Made by a program: the position numbers and the translations under genes. Below are positions 41,535 to 55,915 of a DNA stretch of 64,000 nucleotides, piece by piece (position 1 is the first letter of the stretch; every line of letters begins with the position of its first letter). Under the pieces are notes generated by a model. The model did no database searches. It was not told the DNA's origin and saw nothing but the letters and a program-made list of their open reading frames with translations. This DNA is from Rhinopomastus cyanomelas (taxonomy: Eukaryota; Chordata; Aves; Bucerotiformes; Rhinopomastidae). Where the stretch lies: assembly GCA_013400115.1 (NCBI GenBank), contig VXBP01004611.1:124001-188000 (forward strand), read 5' to 3'.

Positions 41535-43227
41535 AAAGAAGTGACAAGAGATTTAACAGTCTATAGCTGAGGCAGGAAAACCCAGCATGGGTTCCAACAC
41601 GCTGGGGCTGGGCAGAGGGCAGGTAAATCACAGGACACTTATGTCTGAGAGGGGGATTGGTGTCCTTTTCCTTTAAAAATGCTTTAGGTAACCTACAGCT
41701 CTCAACCCACTTTGCTAGTACAGACAGGTACTGGTCCCCATCCTGTGTAAGCTGCATACAAGTGATCTTGGAGAGCAACCGACTTGTTCCACAAACCCCA
41801 AAGCCATCCCACATGGCAGAACCTGTCCTTAGCGCTGTTCCTGACCGACACACATCTGCAGCTGGGAGCAGCCAAGAACAAGCATTTAGCATAAAGCAGT
41901 GTGAATCCCCCAGAACAGCTGTAGAAATACTTATCCTAAATTAAACCAGCATTACCATAGCAGCTAGGCGCTTATTTACAAATGAAGGAACTGGAGCTTG
42001 CAGCCAGACCTGCTCGCCCCAGTCCCCACAGACCCCCAGAGCTGGGGCAGAAGGTTTGCAGGTTTGGCATGGGGACAGCACTGAAGGATGGGTTGGAGAG
42101 AATCAGGGTTGTAGACTGCACTGCCCTCTCCAGAGTTTTCTGGGGGTGTTCAAAAGGTGGGTGATGATCACCGGGTCTGCAAAGGGTAGGGGATCATTCC
42201 ACTTTGCTGCCTGGTGGCCAATTGCTCTGGGCAAGGCTGATGACCTCACACACACAAGCAGCCCCATGGAGAGGGAGGTCCTCCCTGAGCTGACACACCT
42301 CTCCATCACCCATCAGAGACCCTCTCTCCTGGGAAAGGAGATCACCCTAGTACCTGCACCCTGGACTGTACTCTCTCCAATTCCCTCTGACTTTGGGACC
42401 CTACACTACCCCAGCAACGCCAGACCTACTCAATCTCAGAGAGACTTTCCCACCCCCTTTCCCCACTGGTGCCCATGGACAATATTTTCAGAGCAGGTAT
42501 CTACCCGGAGGCTCTTAAATCCACACAAACCCTGCCCACTCAGCATTGTGCTGGAGTCCCCAGAGGGGCATCAATTGTGGGTAGTGAGAATCCATGGTGG
42601 AGCAAGACCTCGAGGCTGCAGCCCCTTCCTTTAGGAAAGCCCCTGGATATTTATTTGTCCAATGTGGCCAGCAGCTGCCTCACACAGACCCATTTTTGCT
42701 GCCCCCCCAGCTCATGTGGGGCCGAGGAGCAGCTGCAGGCTCATCTCTGGATGGGGTGAAGGTGGGCAGGAGCGGATGTACAGCAGCGAGCAGAGTGTAA
42801 TTGCAAAACATTGGGGGAATAAGTCGAGGTTTCTGCTGCCCTCTCCCACCCTGCAGGAATTCAGGGTCACATCATTCCCACAGGGAGAGGGCTGCACAGC
42901 TGTCCTCCCGCAGGGATCCACAACCCCAAAACCTGCCTCACTGAAGCCACGCTTCAAAGGGCTTTGCTCCTCACTGCCAGCGAAGGGCAGAGGAGCTGGG
43001 AGTCAGCGACCCCAGGCACAGGGTCTTTCTTAAAAGTCCCTGAGGGACAGAGGGAAACACAGATGCACAAAGGACTTTCCTGTTTATCAAGCTCAGCTTC
43101 CACCTCCCTTTGCATCACCTGGTGTCTTGAGGTTTAGTCAGTACAAGACTGCTGGCGCAGGATCCAGGGAGCTTGAGGGGATCCCTGGGGCAAGTGCAGG
43201 CACAGGTGGGCAACACAGGTGGGGACG

Positions 43228-43249
43228 GGGTGTGTGTGTGGGGGGGGGG
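43228..43249. repeat. short GT/G-rich tract
   Basis: GGGGTGTGTGTGTGGGGGGG-type low-complexity sequence with G-quadruplex potential. Confidence 0.8.
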
Positions 43250-45104
43250 TGCCAGCAGCAGCTGGCTCCAGTGGGCAGCGAGCCATCACTGCTATCTTGC
43301 TGGAATCTAACCATCTTCTGCAAAGTACCTCGGCTCCAGCAAGCTGGCACCTTCCTATGGAAAAATGCACTTGGAAGGTCTCCAGCCATTGCTGCTCTGG
43401 AGAGTAACTGATAACCCTGCTGCCAGCCAGATACCTCGGGATCGTCCTTCTTCCTCTGTACTGGGGAAGGACATTTCAGACCCTATCCCTTCCCAGTCCA
43501 GCCTTTCAGTGCCTTCCATTTCTCAGAAGAAATTCCTGCACAGCCAGAAGATTTTACCACTTTGTTCTCAGAATATCATAATATTTTCTTTTTTAATTAA
43601 ATCGCATTCCCCATCTGCCTCGCATACATGTTTTGAGTAGTCTACTTCTGCCAAACATAAGGTCAACAGCCACACTAGTAACTTCCTATAAAAGCTCACA
43701 CTAACGCTAGAACACTGTTTTATCTAAACCCGATGTCTGGTCACAGTTCCGACCGCACCCCGGCTGGTGCTGTGGGACTCCGCTGCCCCGGATCCCATCA
43801 AGAGCCTTTTAACGTGAGGACGCTCGTTCGGCGGCATACGTTGTCCTGCTTTCTCCATCAGCAGACTCAAACCTCACAAGGGTGATTTATAATATATCCA
43901 GAACGATGAAGAGCTGGCAGGGTGGGGTTGCAAGCGAGAGAGAAGCCTTCTCCCAGGCTTTAGAACTAAAGTTTAATTGACTGAAGTCAAAGGACTTCAA
44001 GAGCAAGAGGTTAAAGCATGAGCTGAAGCCAGCAAAAGCAAATCCCAACCTGCAGGAGACTGATAAGAGAGTTTTTACAATTGACCTGCAAGACAAACCC
44101 CGTGAGTACAGATACAGCAGGGCTTCTGCCATAGATGCACTGAAATTAAAAACCTCAAGGTACTTCTACAGGCTTCTTGTCCAGATTTTCCAACCTATTC
44201 CAAGGGAGGTCATAACCCACAACTCTGATTTTACAGAGCTGAAGAACAATAATTATTAATTCATACCAGCTCCCACCCAAACCCTGCAGTATGGGAGGGA
44301 CAGAAATGAGCACACACTGGCCAGCACCGCATGCAGGTCCAGCAACTATTTAATTTAAGGATGTAGGACACCAGCTCACCCTTTCCCCTGCCGTCGGGGA
44401 GCACAGTGCTTTCCCTCCCCATCCTGAAGCTGAAGAAAAGATTGTGCTCAGCTGTAAATCTGGACTAAGATCTGGAAGGCCAAATCAAGATAAGCTCAAA
44501 GGAGAATGCCTGCAAGTATAAACTCATCTTCTTCAAAGCATTTCAGGCCCCAGCTGCAAATTGGTTTATTCCGAGAACAAATTGTTGCTCAACTACTTGG
44601 AAGCAGCCTTCACAAAATTTCAAGCTAAGAGTCTTTGATTGAGAAGAACATAACATGGGGGACAAACATCATGTGAGAACACAGGAGGTGGCCACAATCT
44701 CCCCCCAGAGCGGGATAATTAAGAGGAAGACTTGTTCCATAACTCCATACCAGCCACTAAGTTGCCTGAGTCTTCACTGTGGTATCATACAGTGTCCTTC
44801 TTCCTTTATGCAACTCATGACAGCCCTTCTCCACCACGTTAAACTCACACTGAAGGACAAATACCCTCTCCTGGTTAACAGAGGGTGGGCTGGCACAGGA
44901 ATTTGGGGTGAGCCTCAAGGATGCTCTTCTGGTTTTGCTTATTTGCCCATAAAAATCAAATGTATCCTGTCAACATCAACTCCTGTCGTAGCCAAGGAGG
45001 GCCCAGTCACATCTCAAGTGCCTAACTCCTTTTGGAAAAGATGTCACGTAAGGATAGTCCAGGTCATCTGCAGATCAACCAGCTTCCTTGGTGGCACTCT
45101 GGCT

Positions 45105-45124
45105 TCATAGAATCATAGTATCAG
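45105..45124 (-). mobile_element. possible CR1 3' terminal stub
   Basis: CATAGAATCATAGTATCAGA resembles the terminal ATTCTATG repeats of a minus-strand CR1, but nothing beyond it matches. It may be the remnant of a very old or extremely truncated copy. Confidence 0.35.
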
Positions 45125-48100
45125 AAATCCCTCCAAAACACCAACCACCTCCCACCTGCACTGGCATGACTGTACTTGGGCAAGAGGAAGGTGGAGACCA
45201 CATCTCCTCTTCTGTTGTAGCAGCCAGTGTTGTCCCCTGCATTGTTTGAACACGTCAGTTTGTAGAGTCATGGAGGTGTGTAGTCAGAGGCACAACATCC
45301 CCAACCAGTTTGTCTTATTTTTCCTTTTTCCTACAGACTTCAGGGTGCGTGAGAAGGAGGGACAGACAGCATAAGGGAGGACCACAGGGGGCAAAGAAGG
45401 ACCACGAGAAAGACAATGTAAGAAGGCAAGAAAATAAACAGAAACACATGAAGTAAAACATCCCTCACTTCATCGCTAGACAGCTCAGCAGGGTCACAGA
45501 TGACATAAGGAACAAGCCCTGCAACCTCAACAAAATACCATCCAGGTTGTGTTAAGACAAGAGACTTCCCCCAGGGACCACCACAAACTGAGGTTTGCCA
45601 CCACATTGGGCTGGGCTGGTCAGAGGTGGTGCTGCTTCTTGGGGGGTTGCTCAGCCATACATGTCCCCTGCAGAGCAGAGCAGAGCATGGATGCCTGTGC
45701 CAGCATGGAGCCAGCAAACTCAGGTACCCCAGGTGCTCACAGCAGGCCCATGCACTGGGGCCACATGTGCACAGCTTGACATCAGAGTCAACAAAGCTGG
45801 GCTTGGTCTGGTGGCTCCTGGGCAGCAGAGGACTGTGCTGTGGGGATGTGCAGGTTGATGTGCAGGACAGATGGTTTGCAGGCAGGGCTGTGTCTGAATG
45901 AGCAGCCCTATCTTTGTGGTTTGGTCCTTTAGAATTTTAATTAAACACACCAGGCCATCTCTTTAGTGATCAGGCAGTAGAAGCTCTCTAGAGCAGCAGA
46001 GCATCATCATCTCCCTGAAAACACAACAGGGCTGTGTGGTCCACAGCCCCTCTCCCCTCAGTGTCCATGCAAGGCTGGGGGGGCACATCTGGGGAAGAGC
46101 ATCCACCTGCACTGGATTATCCTTGTGCACGTTGACCTCATTTTGGCTCTCCTGCTCAGCGTTTGAAGTTCCTCAGTAGAATCAAATTTAGCAAGGTCCA
46201 TCCCTGGGCTGAAAAATATACGTCCCAGGGGCACTTCCTTGGCTCTCCTGGCTTTCATTAGCCAAGCTTCGCCACTGTCCTTTTTTCACACCCATTAAGC
46301 AGCACCAAAGGGAGCTGGCAATATATTTTCTCTTGCCCTTCTCTTTTGTGCTGCTTCTTGATGAATGGCTAAAGCAGATGCACAGTTGTCTTTGAAGGCT
46401 CTGGTGGATGAGCATGCTGAATCAATGATGGATTGGACCAAATGAATCACAGTGTGGGAGAAAGCGCGAGGCAACGATTTCTAAGTGGCCTTCACATCTT
46501 TACACTTCAGAACTTGCTTTAAAAGCCTGTTTTCTTCTTTTTATCTGGTTCCAGTTTCTGCAGTGCCTTTGCATATGTTGAGGGAGGTGGGGGGGGGAGA
46601 AGGAAGGGAACCTTTACATATAAACAGAAGATTCCACTTCTCCATCAGACAATAATGAAGCATTGTCATTTAGGGAGTTCAAATAGCTGAGAAACCACTT
46701 CAAGGCCATGCAAAACAACTGGGTAGCATCAGAAAGAACAGCAACTGGCAAACTGAGCAGCAAAGTTTTAAACTCCAGTATACCCAAGTAGCAAAAAAAA
46801 AAACAACCCAATGCCACAGCTGGTTTGGTAGCCTGCCTCCCCTCACCAAGACATAAGAGCTGCTTCAGAAAGCATCTTGATAAAACAACATTTGTAGGAT
46901 GCAGTGAATTGCCAGAGATTACTGGATGCACAACTGTGGCTGCTCATTCCCAGCTGAAGCCCTGTGTGCTCAGCCAAGCCCCACATGTCCCCACCCGCAG
47001 CAAGCAGGAGGTCTCCAGGACCCATTCAGAACATCGGTCATTTGCAGCTTGGCTGCTCTTAGACTCTCCCTGTGACTGACAACATGATTGTGCTCATCAG
47101 ATGGATGTTTTGCTCCCCACAGATACACCAGGGTGGGTATAAGAAACCAAAACCACTGAGTTTGTAGTGCTGCTGGCACAGCAGGGCTGCCTTCCTGGGC
47201 ACGGAAGAGAGGCAGAAGTTCTAGAGGAAAGACATCGTCTTTTAGGGCTGACAGTGGACAAGAGGAAGAAGACTCACATGCACATCCCCTCTCAGGCTCA
47301 GAAAAAATCCCAGCCAAACCCATCCCTCCCAGGCTAAGTACTGGATTTCCTAGTTAAGCATCATGCCACAAACCTTCACCTCCAGGTCTTCACCACACTG
47401 CTCTGCAAAGGCATTCTGTGCCGAGATAACTCTACCACTTGGAGGATGCTGGTGGCTGATCCCTGCCTGAGCAGAGATCTCACTACATGAGCCTCTGTGG
47501 GATCTGTTTTGTGTTACAGCTCAGGACGATGCTGAATGTGGAAATGCAAGTGGAAGCTTGCTCAGAGCACAGAATTTTCACTGCCTGTTCACTTAACCTG
47601 AGCCCAAGGACAACTTGGTTTGACTTTGTTCATTCTGAACACCTCACAGGAAAAGCTGTGGCTGCTGCAGCAGTGGTGTCAGTGCTGGGCTGTGAGTGCT
47701 GGACTGAGCCCACCAGGAAGAGCTGTGGTTGGCACAGATGGAAGGACAAACTGGAAACTGCTCCCAAGGGCCTTCTCAGAGGGGCATCCTCAGCGTAAAG
47801 CAGAAAAAAGCTGCCTGAGGCAGACCAAGGGCTCATTCCTCCAGCATCCTCTTCCTAGTGCTGCTAGTGCTGCCACTTCTCACCCTGCTGCTTTGTATAG
47901 GGGCTGCCCACACCACTTACAGCAACCACATCACCACACACCTCACTATCCATCTCCCTGCCATCACTACTAGCCAGGAACACAACCTTCTGCTGCAGAC
48001 ATAACAGATATAAACTCCTCTAGAAGTTACAGGCTTGTCCTGAGCAAGCCACTGCCCCAACCTCTGCTCCCCAGCAATGGCCAGCACTGCAGGCATGGAC

Positions 48101-48566
48101 ACATCCAGCTCCAGCTTCCCTATAACTATTCAAAATCTCCATGGCCAAGCAAACAGGGCTCCAGAAGACACCTTCTGCTCACTATGCAGGCAGCGATATT
48201 TATGAAGTGCTACGAGGCTGGAAGTACTACTTTATCCACAGGCAATGGAAGTAGGGACGAGCTGAAACACTAATTGCTCAATCCTATTTTCTGGTGTAAC
48301 ATCAAGTTTGCTGTGAGAACAGTGGGAAGGGTGGTAGGAGCCCACCTCTGTCCAGAGTACAGCACTGCAAACCCCACCAGGATGGGAACTGTGTCAAATG
48401 GAGGTACTTAGGACAAAGGGAAGTCTGTTAAAGAATTAAAAGCCTGAACAAACAGTTTTTGCTCCCTCAATACCACTTTCAACTTCATCCAGCCAGGGCA
48501 TAAAAGAACAAGTTGCTGCTGATTTTCCAGTGGTGGAAAGGCAAGCAGTGGCTTCAGGGATGTGTT

Positions 48567-48644
48567 TCATAGAATCATTAGGGATTGAAAGGGGCCTCTA
48601 AAGATTATCTAGTCCAATCCCCCGCCACAGCAGGATTCCCTAGA
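48567..48644 (-). mobile_element. CR1 group A 3' end, short
   Basis: The plus strand reads TCATAGAATCATTAGGGATT then GATTATCTAGTCCAATCCCC to AGGATTCCCTAGAC. About 78 bp of minus-strand CR1 3' end. Confidence 0.94.
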
Positions 48645-51600
48645 CAGTTTATTAAGCATTGCACTTGCATGACTATCCAAAAGGGGCTTGAGTCCCATGA
48701 GATCCGAGTCAAGTGCTCACAGGGCTTAAATCTTCCTTGCTTCATGGATTCAAGAGAAAGGAAAGCTCTCCAGCTAACGCTCCTCAGGAGCACACTTCCC
48801 TTAGTGTCCCACAGACAGAGACCAGCATCGGAACGAGCTGGGGATGCTTTGAGCTGCACACCCTGGGTGAAACCCTGTAAAACATAATATCCCCCTCCCG
48901 AGGGAGCATTTACAGCCACCCCCATCACATTTGTCACTGGTTCTTGGCACTTTCAGATGCACATACTGTAACCCAGCGGGACGCTGCCTCTGCTCAGCAA
49001 TGTTTCGTGCATCTGCTGGGCTACGGGGCACCACGAGCTTTGAAGTTTTGCTCCTCCAGCAGGAACGCTGGTTGGTATGAGAGCTCACATACTTGTTAGG
49101 AGGTGAAGATGATTAATTGCCTCTTCCCCCCTTCCCCTCCGAGGCAGAGCTCCTCAACGTTGTCTCACTGACAGTGATTTCTCAGGACCATATGGCACTT
49201 CCACATCCCATTAGTAACGCGCCTGCTGCACCCTGTCCGCTCCGTGCTGAGTTTCATTTTTCACTGGGTAGGGGAATGTGAAATACCAAAGCTCTGGCCG
49301 AAAACTTCAAGGTCAGAAGGTTTAGAGAAACAAGTTTTGTTGAAAAAAACTGAAGTTCTTTTCTGCCATCAACAGTGCTGGTGTCATTCAGCACTAGCAT
49401 TGCTGCAGAAGGCCATCAACTTCACCCAAAGAAGGGTCTCGTCTCTAAAACTCCCTCATGTGGCTGTGACTCTGAGATACCCTAACACAGACCCAGCTCT
49501 CTCCGGTCACAGAGACTGCCTTTTTCTCTGTCATTACAATGTACTTTCATAAAAGCAACAGAAAACCTACTTTTAGCCCTCTTCCTTTCAGCCCCACATT
49601 TAGGGGCCACACAGGGATGTTTCTGCTCTTTCTGGGATGGGCAGCAATTGCAGAGAATGCGCCCCGATAGCCACAGTCCTGGGGAGCAGGAAGCCTACTA
49701 AACTGATGACTAGACAGGGTATGGTGAGGCAGCACCAGGGTGCACAATGCTGCAAAGCTGTAGTTGTCCTAATGAGTAGATTGAGATGAAGCTGACACCA
49801 GGTCAGCTTGTTCAGTTGGTGTTTACCTCCATGCCCCTCACTAACTCATGTCTCCAGGCTCCTCTACTGTGCTCACACCTGCTTGTACTATTGATCAATG
49901 AGATCCCCAGTGATCACAGCACAAGCAACTTGCACTCCCTGCTGCCCCTCACCAGAGCCTGGACACACCACCATGGCTTCTCCCAGCTCCTTCGCAGCAG
50001 AGCAAGGTGCCCTTTGCAGTCAGGTGCCTCCGAGAAATAACACAGGTGCTCTGGACCCTGCGACCGGTGCGTGACAAAAGTCAAATCCCCTGATGACCAG
50101 GCTGTGCTCCAGTGGCCCCATGCGAGAAAAGAGCTGCTAATCCACACTGCACAGCCCCCTTGGCAGGCAGCGTGGAAAATGCCAGCACTCCAAGATATGG
50201 TCTCTAAGGAGGACAGTTTCCATAACCCAAAGCAAAGCAGGAGGGGCTGCCACGAAGGCCAGGGGCCAGCACCCACCTCCCGATCAGCTGGCAGGACTCT
50301 GAACCCAAGGCCAAAGCCAGCAGGCACTTGCCCTGTAAGCACTTTGCTGGCTTATGCCGTCTCTGGTTGCTGTTTGTACAGGAGAAAGAGTCCGGCCAAC
50401 TGAAAAATAAATACAAGAGCCAAGCAGAGAAAGTCTTCCAAAAGGCACTATTTTACTTGGTCCTCTCATTCCCATCACAGAAGGGACTTGTTTTCCTCCA
50501 GAGAAGGAGCGGTTGTTCACCTCAGCCCCACACTCAGTCCCCACCGCTCAGAATCTGGGTACTGCCATGACCACAAAGAGCCCCTGGCAGTAGCTGCCAT
50601 CAGCTCTGGGACCCAAAGCAGCTCACAGCATCTCTGCAACCCCAACAAGCCCTTCAACACCAGGGACTTCTGTGCCAACACCACCACAAAGGCCCAAACT
50701 GGGATCCACACTGGGATTTCTGCCCCATGGTCACTGAGCTTCCTTCCCTCTGCCAGGCACCTGGCAACTAGCAGAGGCTCCTCAGCTGTGATGCTCCCAG
50801 TCCCTCCATGGGGAGCCTGGGAAAACCCTCCCTCAAAGACCTTCAGAGCCATGTAAGGGGAAAAGGAGAGAAAGAGAGCAAGAGGAAACCAGATCCCTGC
50901 TGAGCAGCAGCAGGTCCCCGCAGCCGTACCCCAGTGCCCCCAGCACACGTACCTTCTCCAGCCCCACAAACACACCAGCAAACCTTGCTGCTGTCTGTCT
51001 AATGTGTTCCATATGGAGCATGCACCTCTGAAACATTACTTAAAATGGGAATAAATCCTTCATGAGACCTCTGCATGACAGATACCAATTGCCAAGAGAG
51101 GAACTTTTATTTTAAGGGAAAACCTACAATTAACCTATTGTCGCTCTGCAGCGGGGGGAAGCAATAAACTGTGTATGTCTGCCTTCAGCCAGCTCCAAAA
51201 GGTTTATCCACAAGGCCTCCTGAGCAAATCTCCTCCACGAGTTCCTCTGATACCTTATGGATTTGTTAAACATTTAGAACACAAAAGTGAGAATATTATA
51301 CACACTGCCCTGGTATAAATCACAGGGCTGATCCTCTGTATACACTGGCAATGGCAAGGGGACCTGCAAGGAGGACCAGGGTTCTAGGCTGCAAGGTGAA
51401 TAATTGGAGAGGTCTCCCTCATCCCACCATCCAGCACTAAATGTGCACCAAGGTATTAGGAGAAGCTGGTTCTCCCCCGGCCCCTCCAGTTTTTCCAAGT
51501 CTTACACCTGGGGAAAAGAAGAATGAACAATCACTGGTAGACATCAGCGAGGTGAGCGAACAGGACATTTAAGAAGTGGAAAAACATCTGTTTAGTCCAG

Positions 51601-51880
51601 ATAGAAACCAGATGGAGGTGGGGGGGAGAGGTGGAGGACGAAGAAACAGTCAAGAGGAAAAACAGAAACACGTTCAGGAAGAAGTCCATAGGAGGAGAAA
51701 GACACTTCCAAGAGGCAAAAGTAGGACTCCACTCTCCTCCTTAGAGTGGTGGGCAAACAGCAGGGCATGGATCTTGTTCACAGAATGAGGGGAAGGAGAC
51801 CACTTAGAGCAGCTAATTTTGAAAACCTGGATGCTGTCTGGCCACCTGGAACACCATGTGGCCACCAACACTGGGAACAG
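48645..51880. other. unique sequence, no feature seen
   Basis: About 3.2 kb without recognised repeats. Frames of 142 codons (49914-50342 minus) and 154 codons (50517-50981 minus) lie in GC-richer sequence, overlap plus-strand frames and show no domains. Confidence 0.5.
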
Positions 51881-52013
51881 CTCCTTCACTGGAGACATTA
51901 AGACCCGCCTGGATGTGTTCCTGTGTGACTTGGTCTAGGTGATCCTGCTGTGGCAGGGGGGTTGGACTGGATGATCTTTCAAGGTCCCTTCCAATCCCTG
52001 ATGGTTCTATGAT
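51881..52013 (+). mobile_element. CR1 group A 3' end
   Basis: CTCCTTCACTGGAGACATTA to CCCTGATGGTTCTATGAT. About 133 bp of a plus-strand CR1 3' end. Confidence 0.95.
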
Positions 52014-55000
52014 AACAGGTAAATAAAAGTCTTGTTGTAGAAAGAATGGCAGGCACAGGCTCATCGCCAGGCATCAAAGAGCCACAGACTTCCCTGGTGG
52101 TCTCCAGCTCTGTCCTCCAAAACACCTCAGTGGTGCCCAGACCAAAGATGCTTCCAACAAGGGACACACGAGATACCCGTGTAGGATTTTTAGAAGGTCA
52201 TTTAACACTACTCCCCAGTCCTTTGTTCTCACCTTCACAACAGCAACCAAGCACTTCTCTTCTGTGTGGCTTTCAGAGACACCAGCCAAAGGAGTTTTGT
52301 GGGTGTAGCAGGATCAGCACATGAAAGTGGCTGACAGGGTGCAGCAAGTAAAACCTAAAAGGGTAGGGCACAAGGCCACGACAAGGGCACGCAGACATTT
52401 TGGGAGATGGTGTTGTTGCCTTCAGGCAGATAACAGCAAGAAGCTTCAGCAAGAGAGCTGGAAATCCCCCACAGCTGAACCAACAAGGTACTGGGGAGGA
52501 ACATCAACGGAACACCAGGGACACAGTATTCCTGGGCATATTTGCAGTAGAACCGGGTAAGGACCACTAAAACAGGACAGTGAGGTGTACTGCAACAGCC
52601 ACTCACAACCTTCATAAGTTGTTTCTTCCTGATTTTCTGCCTGACTTTGCTCTGAGGTCTCTCAGATTCACTTTGGTTGGCAGAGTGAGTGTGAAAAAAA
52701 TAAAACACCAAAGGAGCCCAATATATTTTTTTAGCCATAAAATACCTCTTAAGCAGTATCAAAGGCTAGAACTGATGAGCAGTTGCCTCACTATACAGTA
52801 TTTTCCTACAGAAAACAACAACCCTCCCCCCCAATTTCTTAACTTTAGCAGGAAATGTTGGGTTTCAAGGTCATTTTGATCCCTTACTTAAATCCATGTG
52901 AAACATCCGTTACAGGCAAGTGCCAAAATGCAAAATCCCCTTTTTTAACACTGCTGTGTAAAACCCCATCCATTCCTAGTGGTGCAATTAGGGAAAGGAT
53001 CAAAACAACCCTTTCCCTTAGCCCCCAAAGAAAACCCAAGTGTTTGAACTTGCTCACTAGGCAATCTAAGAATTTCACTGTTTAAATTCTCTAAAATATT
53101 CCCAGTTTGGGAAACCTGTTCCCCAGTCCATGTTAAAGAAGAGCATCACAAACAGCCTCGAGCTACCTGTCAGCTTGATGAAACATTTTGCATGAAGAGA
53201 GGCCCCAAATGTCCCAAAATCATTCGGAAAGAGGAGAGGGTAAATGAACTCTCTTCTGACCAAGTCCTGCAGAGAGCACAGTAGGGATGAATTAGGAAAA
53301 AGAAAGGATTGGTGACTGAAGCAGCTAAAATAGAGGATGATAAAAAAACCTCAAAGAGGTACCCTAGAAGATGAGCAGACCGTGCTCAAACAGAACCTAA
53401 TTCCAGCCCGCTGCAGCCAGCCACTGGTGTCCCTGTGGGTAGGACACCAGAGAGGTGGCAGATTGTGCTTTGGAGCCACAAGCTGGACACATGACATCCA
53501 AATTCTCTAATTCTGCAGTCTCACAGAATCCCACCAAAGCATATCCCTGCTCTTGTGGAGTCCTTCATGGCAGGCTCAACACAGCTCTGCACTGATGCCC
53601 TCCACAGCAGAGGCAGAACAACGAGCATCTCCTCTCTGCCCCTTGGATCTCTGCACAGAACCTATGGAAACCCAGCTGTACTGGAGCCCAGCGCACATGC
53701 AGCGCTCTTCTCCCACCAGCTTCCTCTCCGGCCAGCTCCCAATTTGTCTGCAAACCACAAGTTTAATTGGAGCTGGCAAGTGTTTTGACTTCAAAAATGT
53801 CTGTAACACCTGGAAGACAACGCTCAGGTTGCGGGGGGAGGAAACGGGATGATATCCAAATGCTATTGTCACGCTCTCAGCTGCCTGCATGAAGAGGAAT
53901 GAGTAGCTGCAGGGTCTAGTGTGTGCAGGCAAGATGCAGGCAGGCAGCTCTGCCTTCCTGCAGCTCCACACAGCAGCAGGCCTCCAAGATCACTAGACAA
54001 AAAATGCCTTTTGCAGGAAAAAAATGAGACACAGCCTATGATAATTGTAGGCATGAATTCCAAGAACCAGGAAGAGATGGTGATGTGCCATCTGCAGCTG
54101 AAAGAACTGATGGCAAAGCAAATGATCTATCAGTTTAGAGCAGTGGACTGTTCTGCTGAAAGGATACTGGGGGTGGGATCTTTGCAAACCAGACGGTCAA
54201 GATTGGAGCTAATCCACAACGGTGCAAATCTGCACGCTCCATTATCCCACAAGACACAAGTTCCAGCTGTCCAGACACCACTTTATGGTCCTCCCCGTTA
54301 CAGTTTGCTATGTTTCAGGGGAAGAGACATGCAAAAGAGCTGTCATGGCTGGAGCTGTGCCCTGGGAAGGTTTCTGAGGGTCTGTCCTCATGGTTTTTGG
54401 AAATTTTCTCTCGGGCTCCAGCACTCACCGCTTGTTTAACATGGAAGAGTAGCAATGGAGCCACCTCCCAACAGCACTGCCGCAAGCTACTGGTGAGTAC
54501 AGCTGGGCATCCAGTTTATTGCTAAGCTTTGCTGAGTCTTTTAAAGACCAACTTGAGATGAAAGATTTATTGCCACCACCTTAGCAGAGGGTGCAATAGA
54601 TTTCTCCTCATGGTATGTTCTTGCAATTCCCATCAGCAATAGTCTGCTAGTCACCATGGCCTTTCTTGCCAGCAAGGTAGAGTTGAAAACATTCCTCTCC
54701 CACAGCTTTCGGGGTGACAATTATGAACCCTTAAAGGAGATCAAAACCAGGATAAAACTGCTATGATGCAGAGTCTGCAGTGACAGCATTTTACACCACG
54801 TAGAGCTCGGAAGAACATAACCCCCTTTGTCAGCTTCCACCACCGAGTTTCACCTTTTATTTTCAGATAGTACATTCTGGAAAGCCTCACTAATTTTTTC
54901 AGAAGGTCAGTTTATCTTGACTTAATGAATATCTAGATAATGAGAACACAGAGTTTAGAAGTCAGATACCAAAGAGGTGAGTTGGCTGTTTTTGCAAGTC

Positions 55001-55674
55001 TTTCCTTCAAACCATTTATCAAGCCTTTAATAACAGGCACTCACATATGAGAAATGTTAACAGAGTGAATGTTAAAAAAAACCAAATGGTTTGCAAGGTG
55101 CTCCAGCTCCAGCCCCAGAGATCAGTGTGATTCATGTAGCAGACTTCCTTCCCTTCCAGGGAACCAGCAACTTTTGCATCTTTGCTGCTACAGGATACAG
55201 AGGGCTGCTGTTGCTGGCACAACAGCAATGCACACAACTCGATGTCAAGCAGCTGGTTTAGTTCTGCCCCGTGCCTATACACACTGCAACCTGCACCTTC
55301 CACTTTTATTGCTGTGTACGTTCACCTTCTGTGTCACTCAGGAGTACATGGGCTGAGTTTCTTAAACCCAGGCAAATTCTTCTGAGCCAGGTTTTGGAAA
55401 AAATCCCATCTGGAAAAATCTGAGTGCTAATTACAGTTGTGACACTGGCACAATTGCCATGTGAAGGGTTAGACAGTTTTGTTCATTAAAAAAAAATCTA
55501 TATATCTCAAGAACTTATGCAAGCAAGAGCAAGTACAACAAAAGCATGCACTGAGCTGTCTCCCATTAACAGTGCAGATCAAATGAGCCAATGCAACTGC
55601 TTCTGCTTTGCCTAAATAAATGCCTGGATCAGTCATCAAAGTAGGATTGTTTTCCACAATACACTTCCTTGAGC

Positions 55675-55915
55675 AACCCAGATAGCCTTTGTGTTGGCCC
55701 CATTAATGATGTAATGGGAAAAACTTACAGGCATTCTGTCAAAGCCATGCAGATTGCTCAAAATACTATTTCCCAAGGCTCCAGCTTTGCAGGTGTGGAC
55801 TCAGCAGCCATCAAGACTTGCTGTGATTAATGACTTTTTCCAACGTGTTGCCTTACGTTAATACAGCGAGTTAACTTTTATTAAATTATGGATGATCTAT
55901 TAGAGGATTCTAATC
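55675..55915. other. possible conserved noncoding element
   Basis: By eye only. Non-repetitive sequence with CCCATTAATGATGTAATGG, GTGATTAATGAC, CGTTAATACAGCGAGTTAAC and TTATTAAATTATGGATG. These are several TAAT homeodomain cores in about 200 bp inside the CR1-free block. Confidence 0.3.

Larger units (their letters stand above)
41535..48566. other. 7-kb block almost free of repeats
   Basis: Only a 20-bp CR1-end-like stub (45105-45124) is seen. A GT/G-rich tract lies at 43228-43249. The 192-codon plus frame (42056-42634) and 151-codon plus frame (44655-45110) have no recognised domains and I do not call them genes. Confidence 0.5.

Noticed and set aside
42056..42634. 192-codon plus-strand open frame
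   Set aside because: No recognised domain and overlaps other frames. No splice or expression evidence can be read from the sequence.
46430..46460. GGATTGGACCAAATGAATCACAG-like similarity to a CR1 3' end
   Set aside because: Only about a dozen bases match and the order is wrong for CR1, so it is too weak to annotate.
53921..54439. 172-codon plus-strand frame
   Set aside because: No recognised domain or conserved motif, and no convincing start context.
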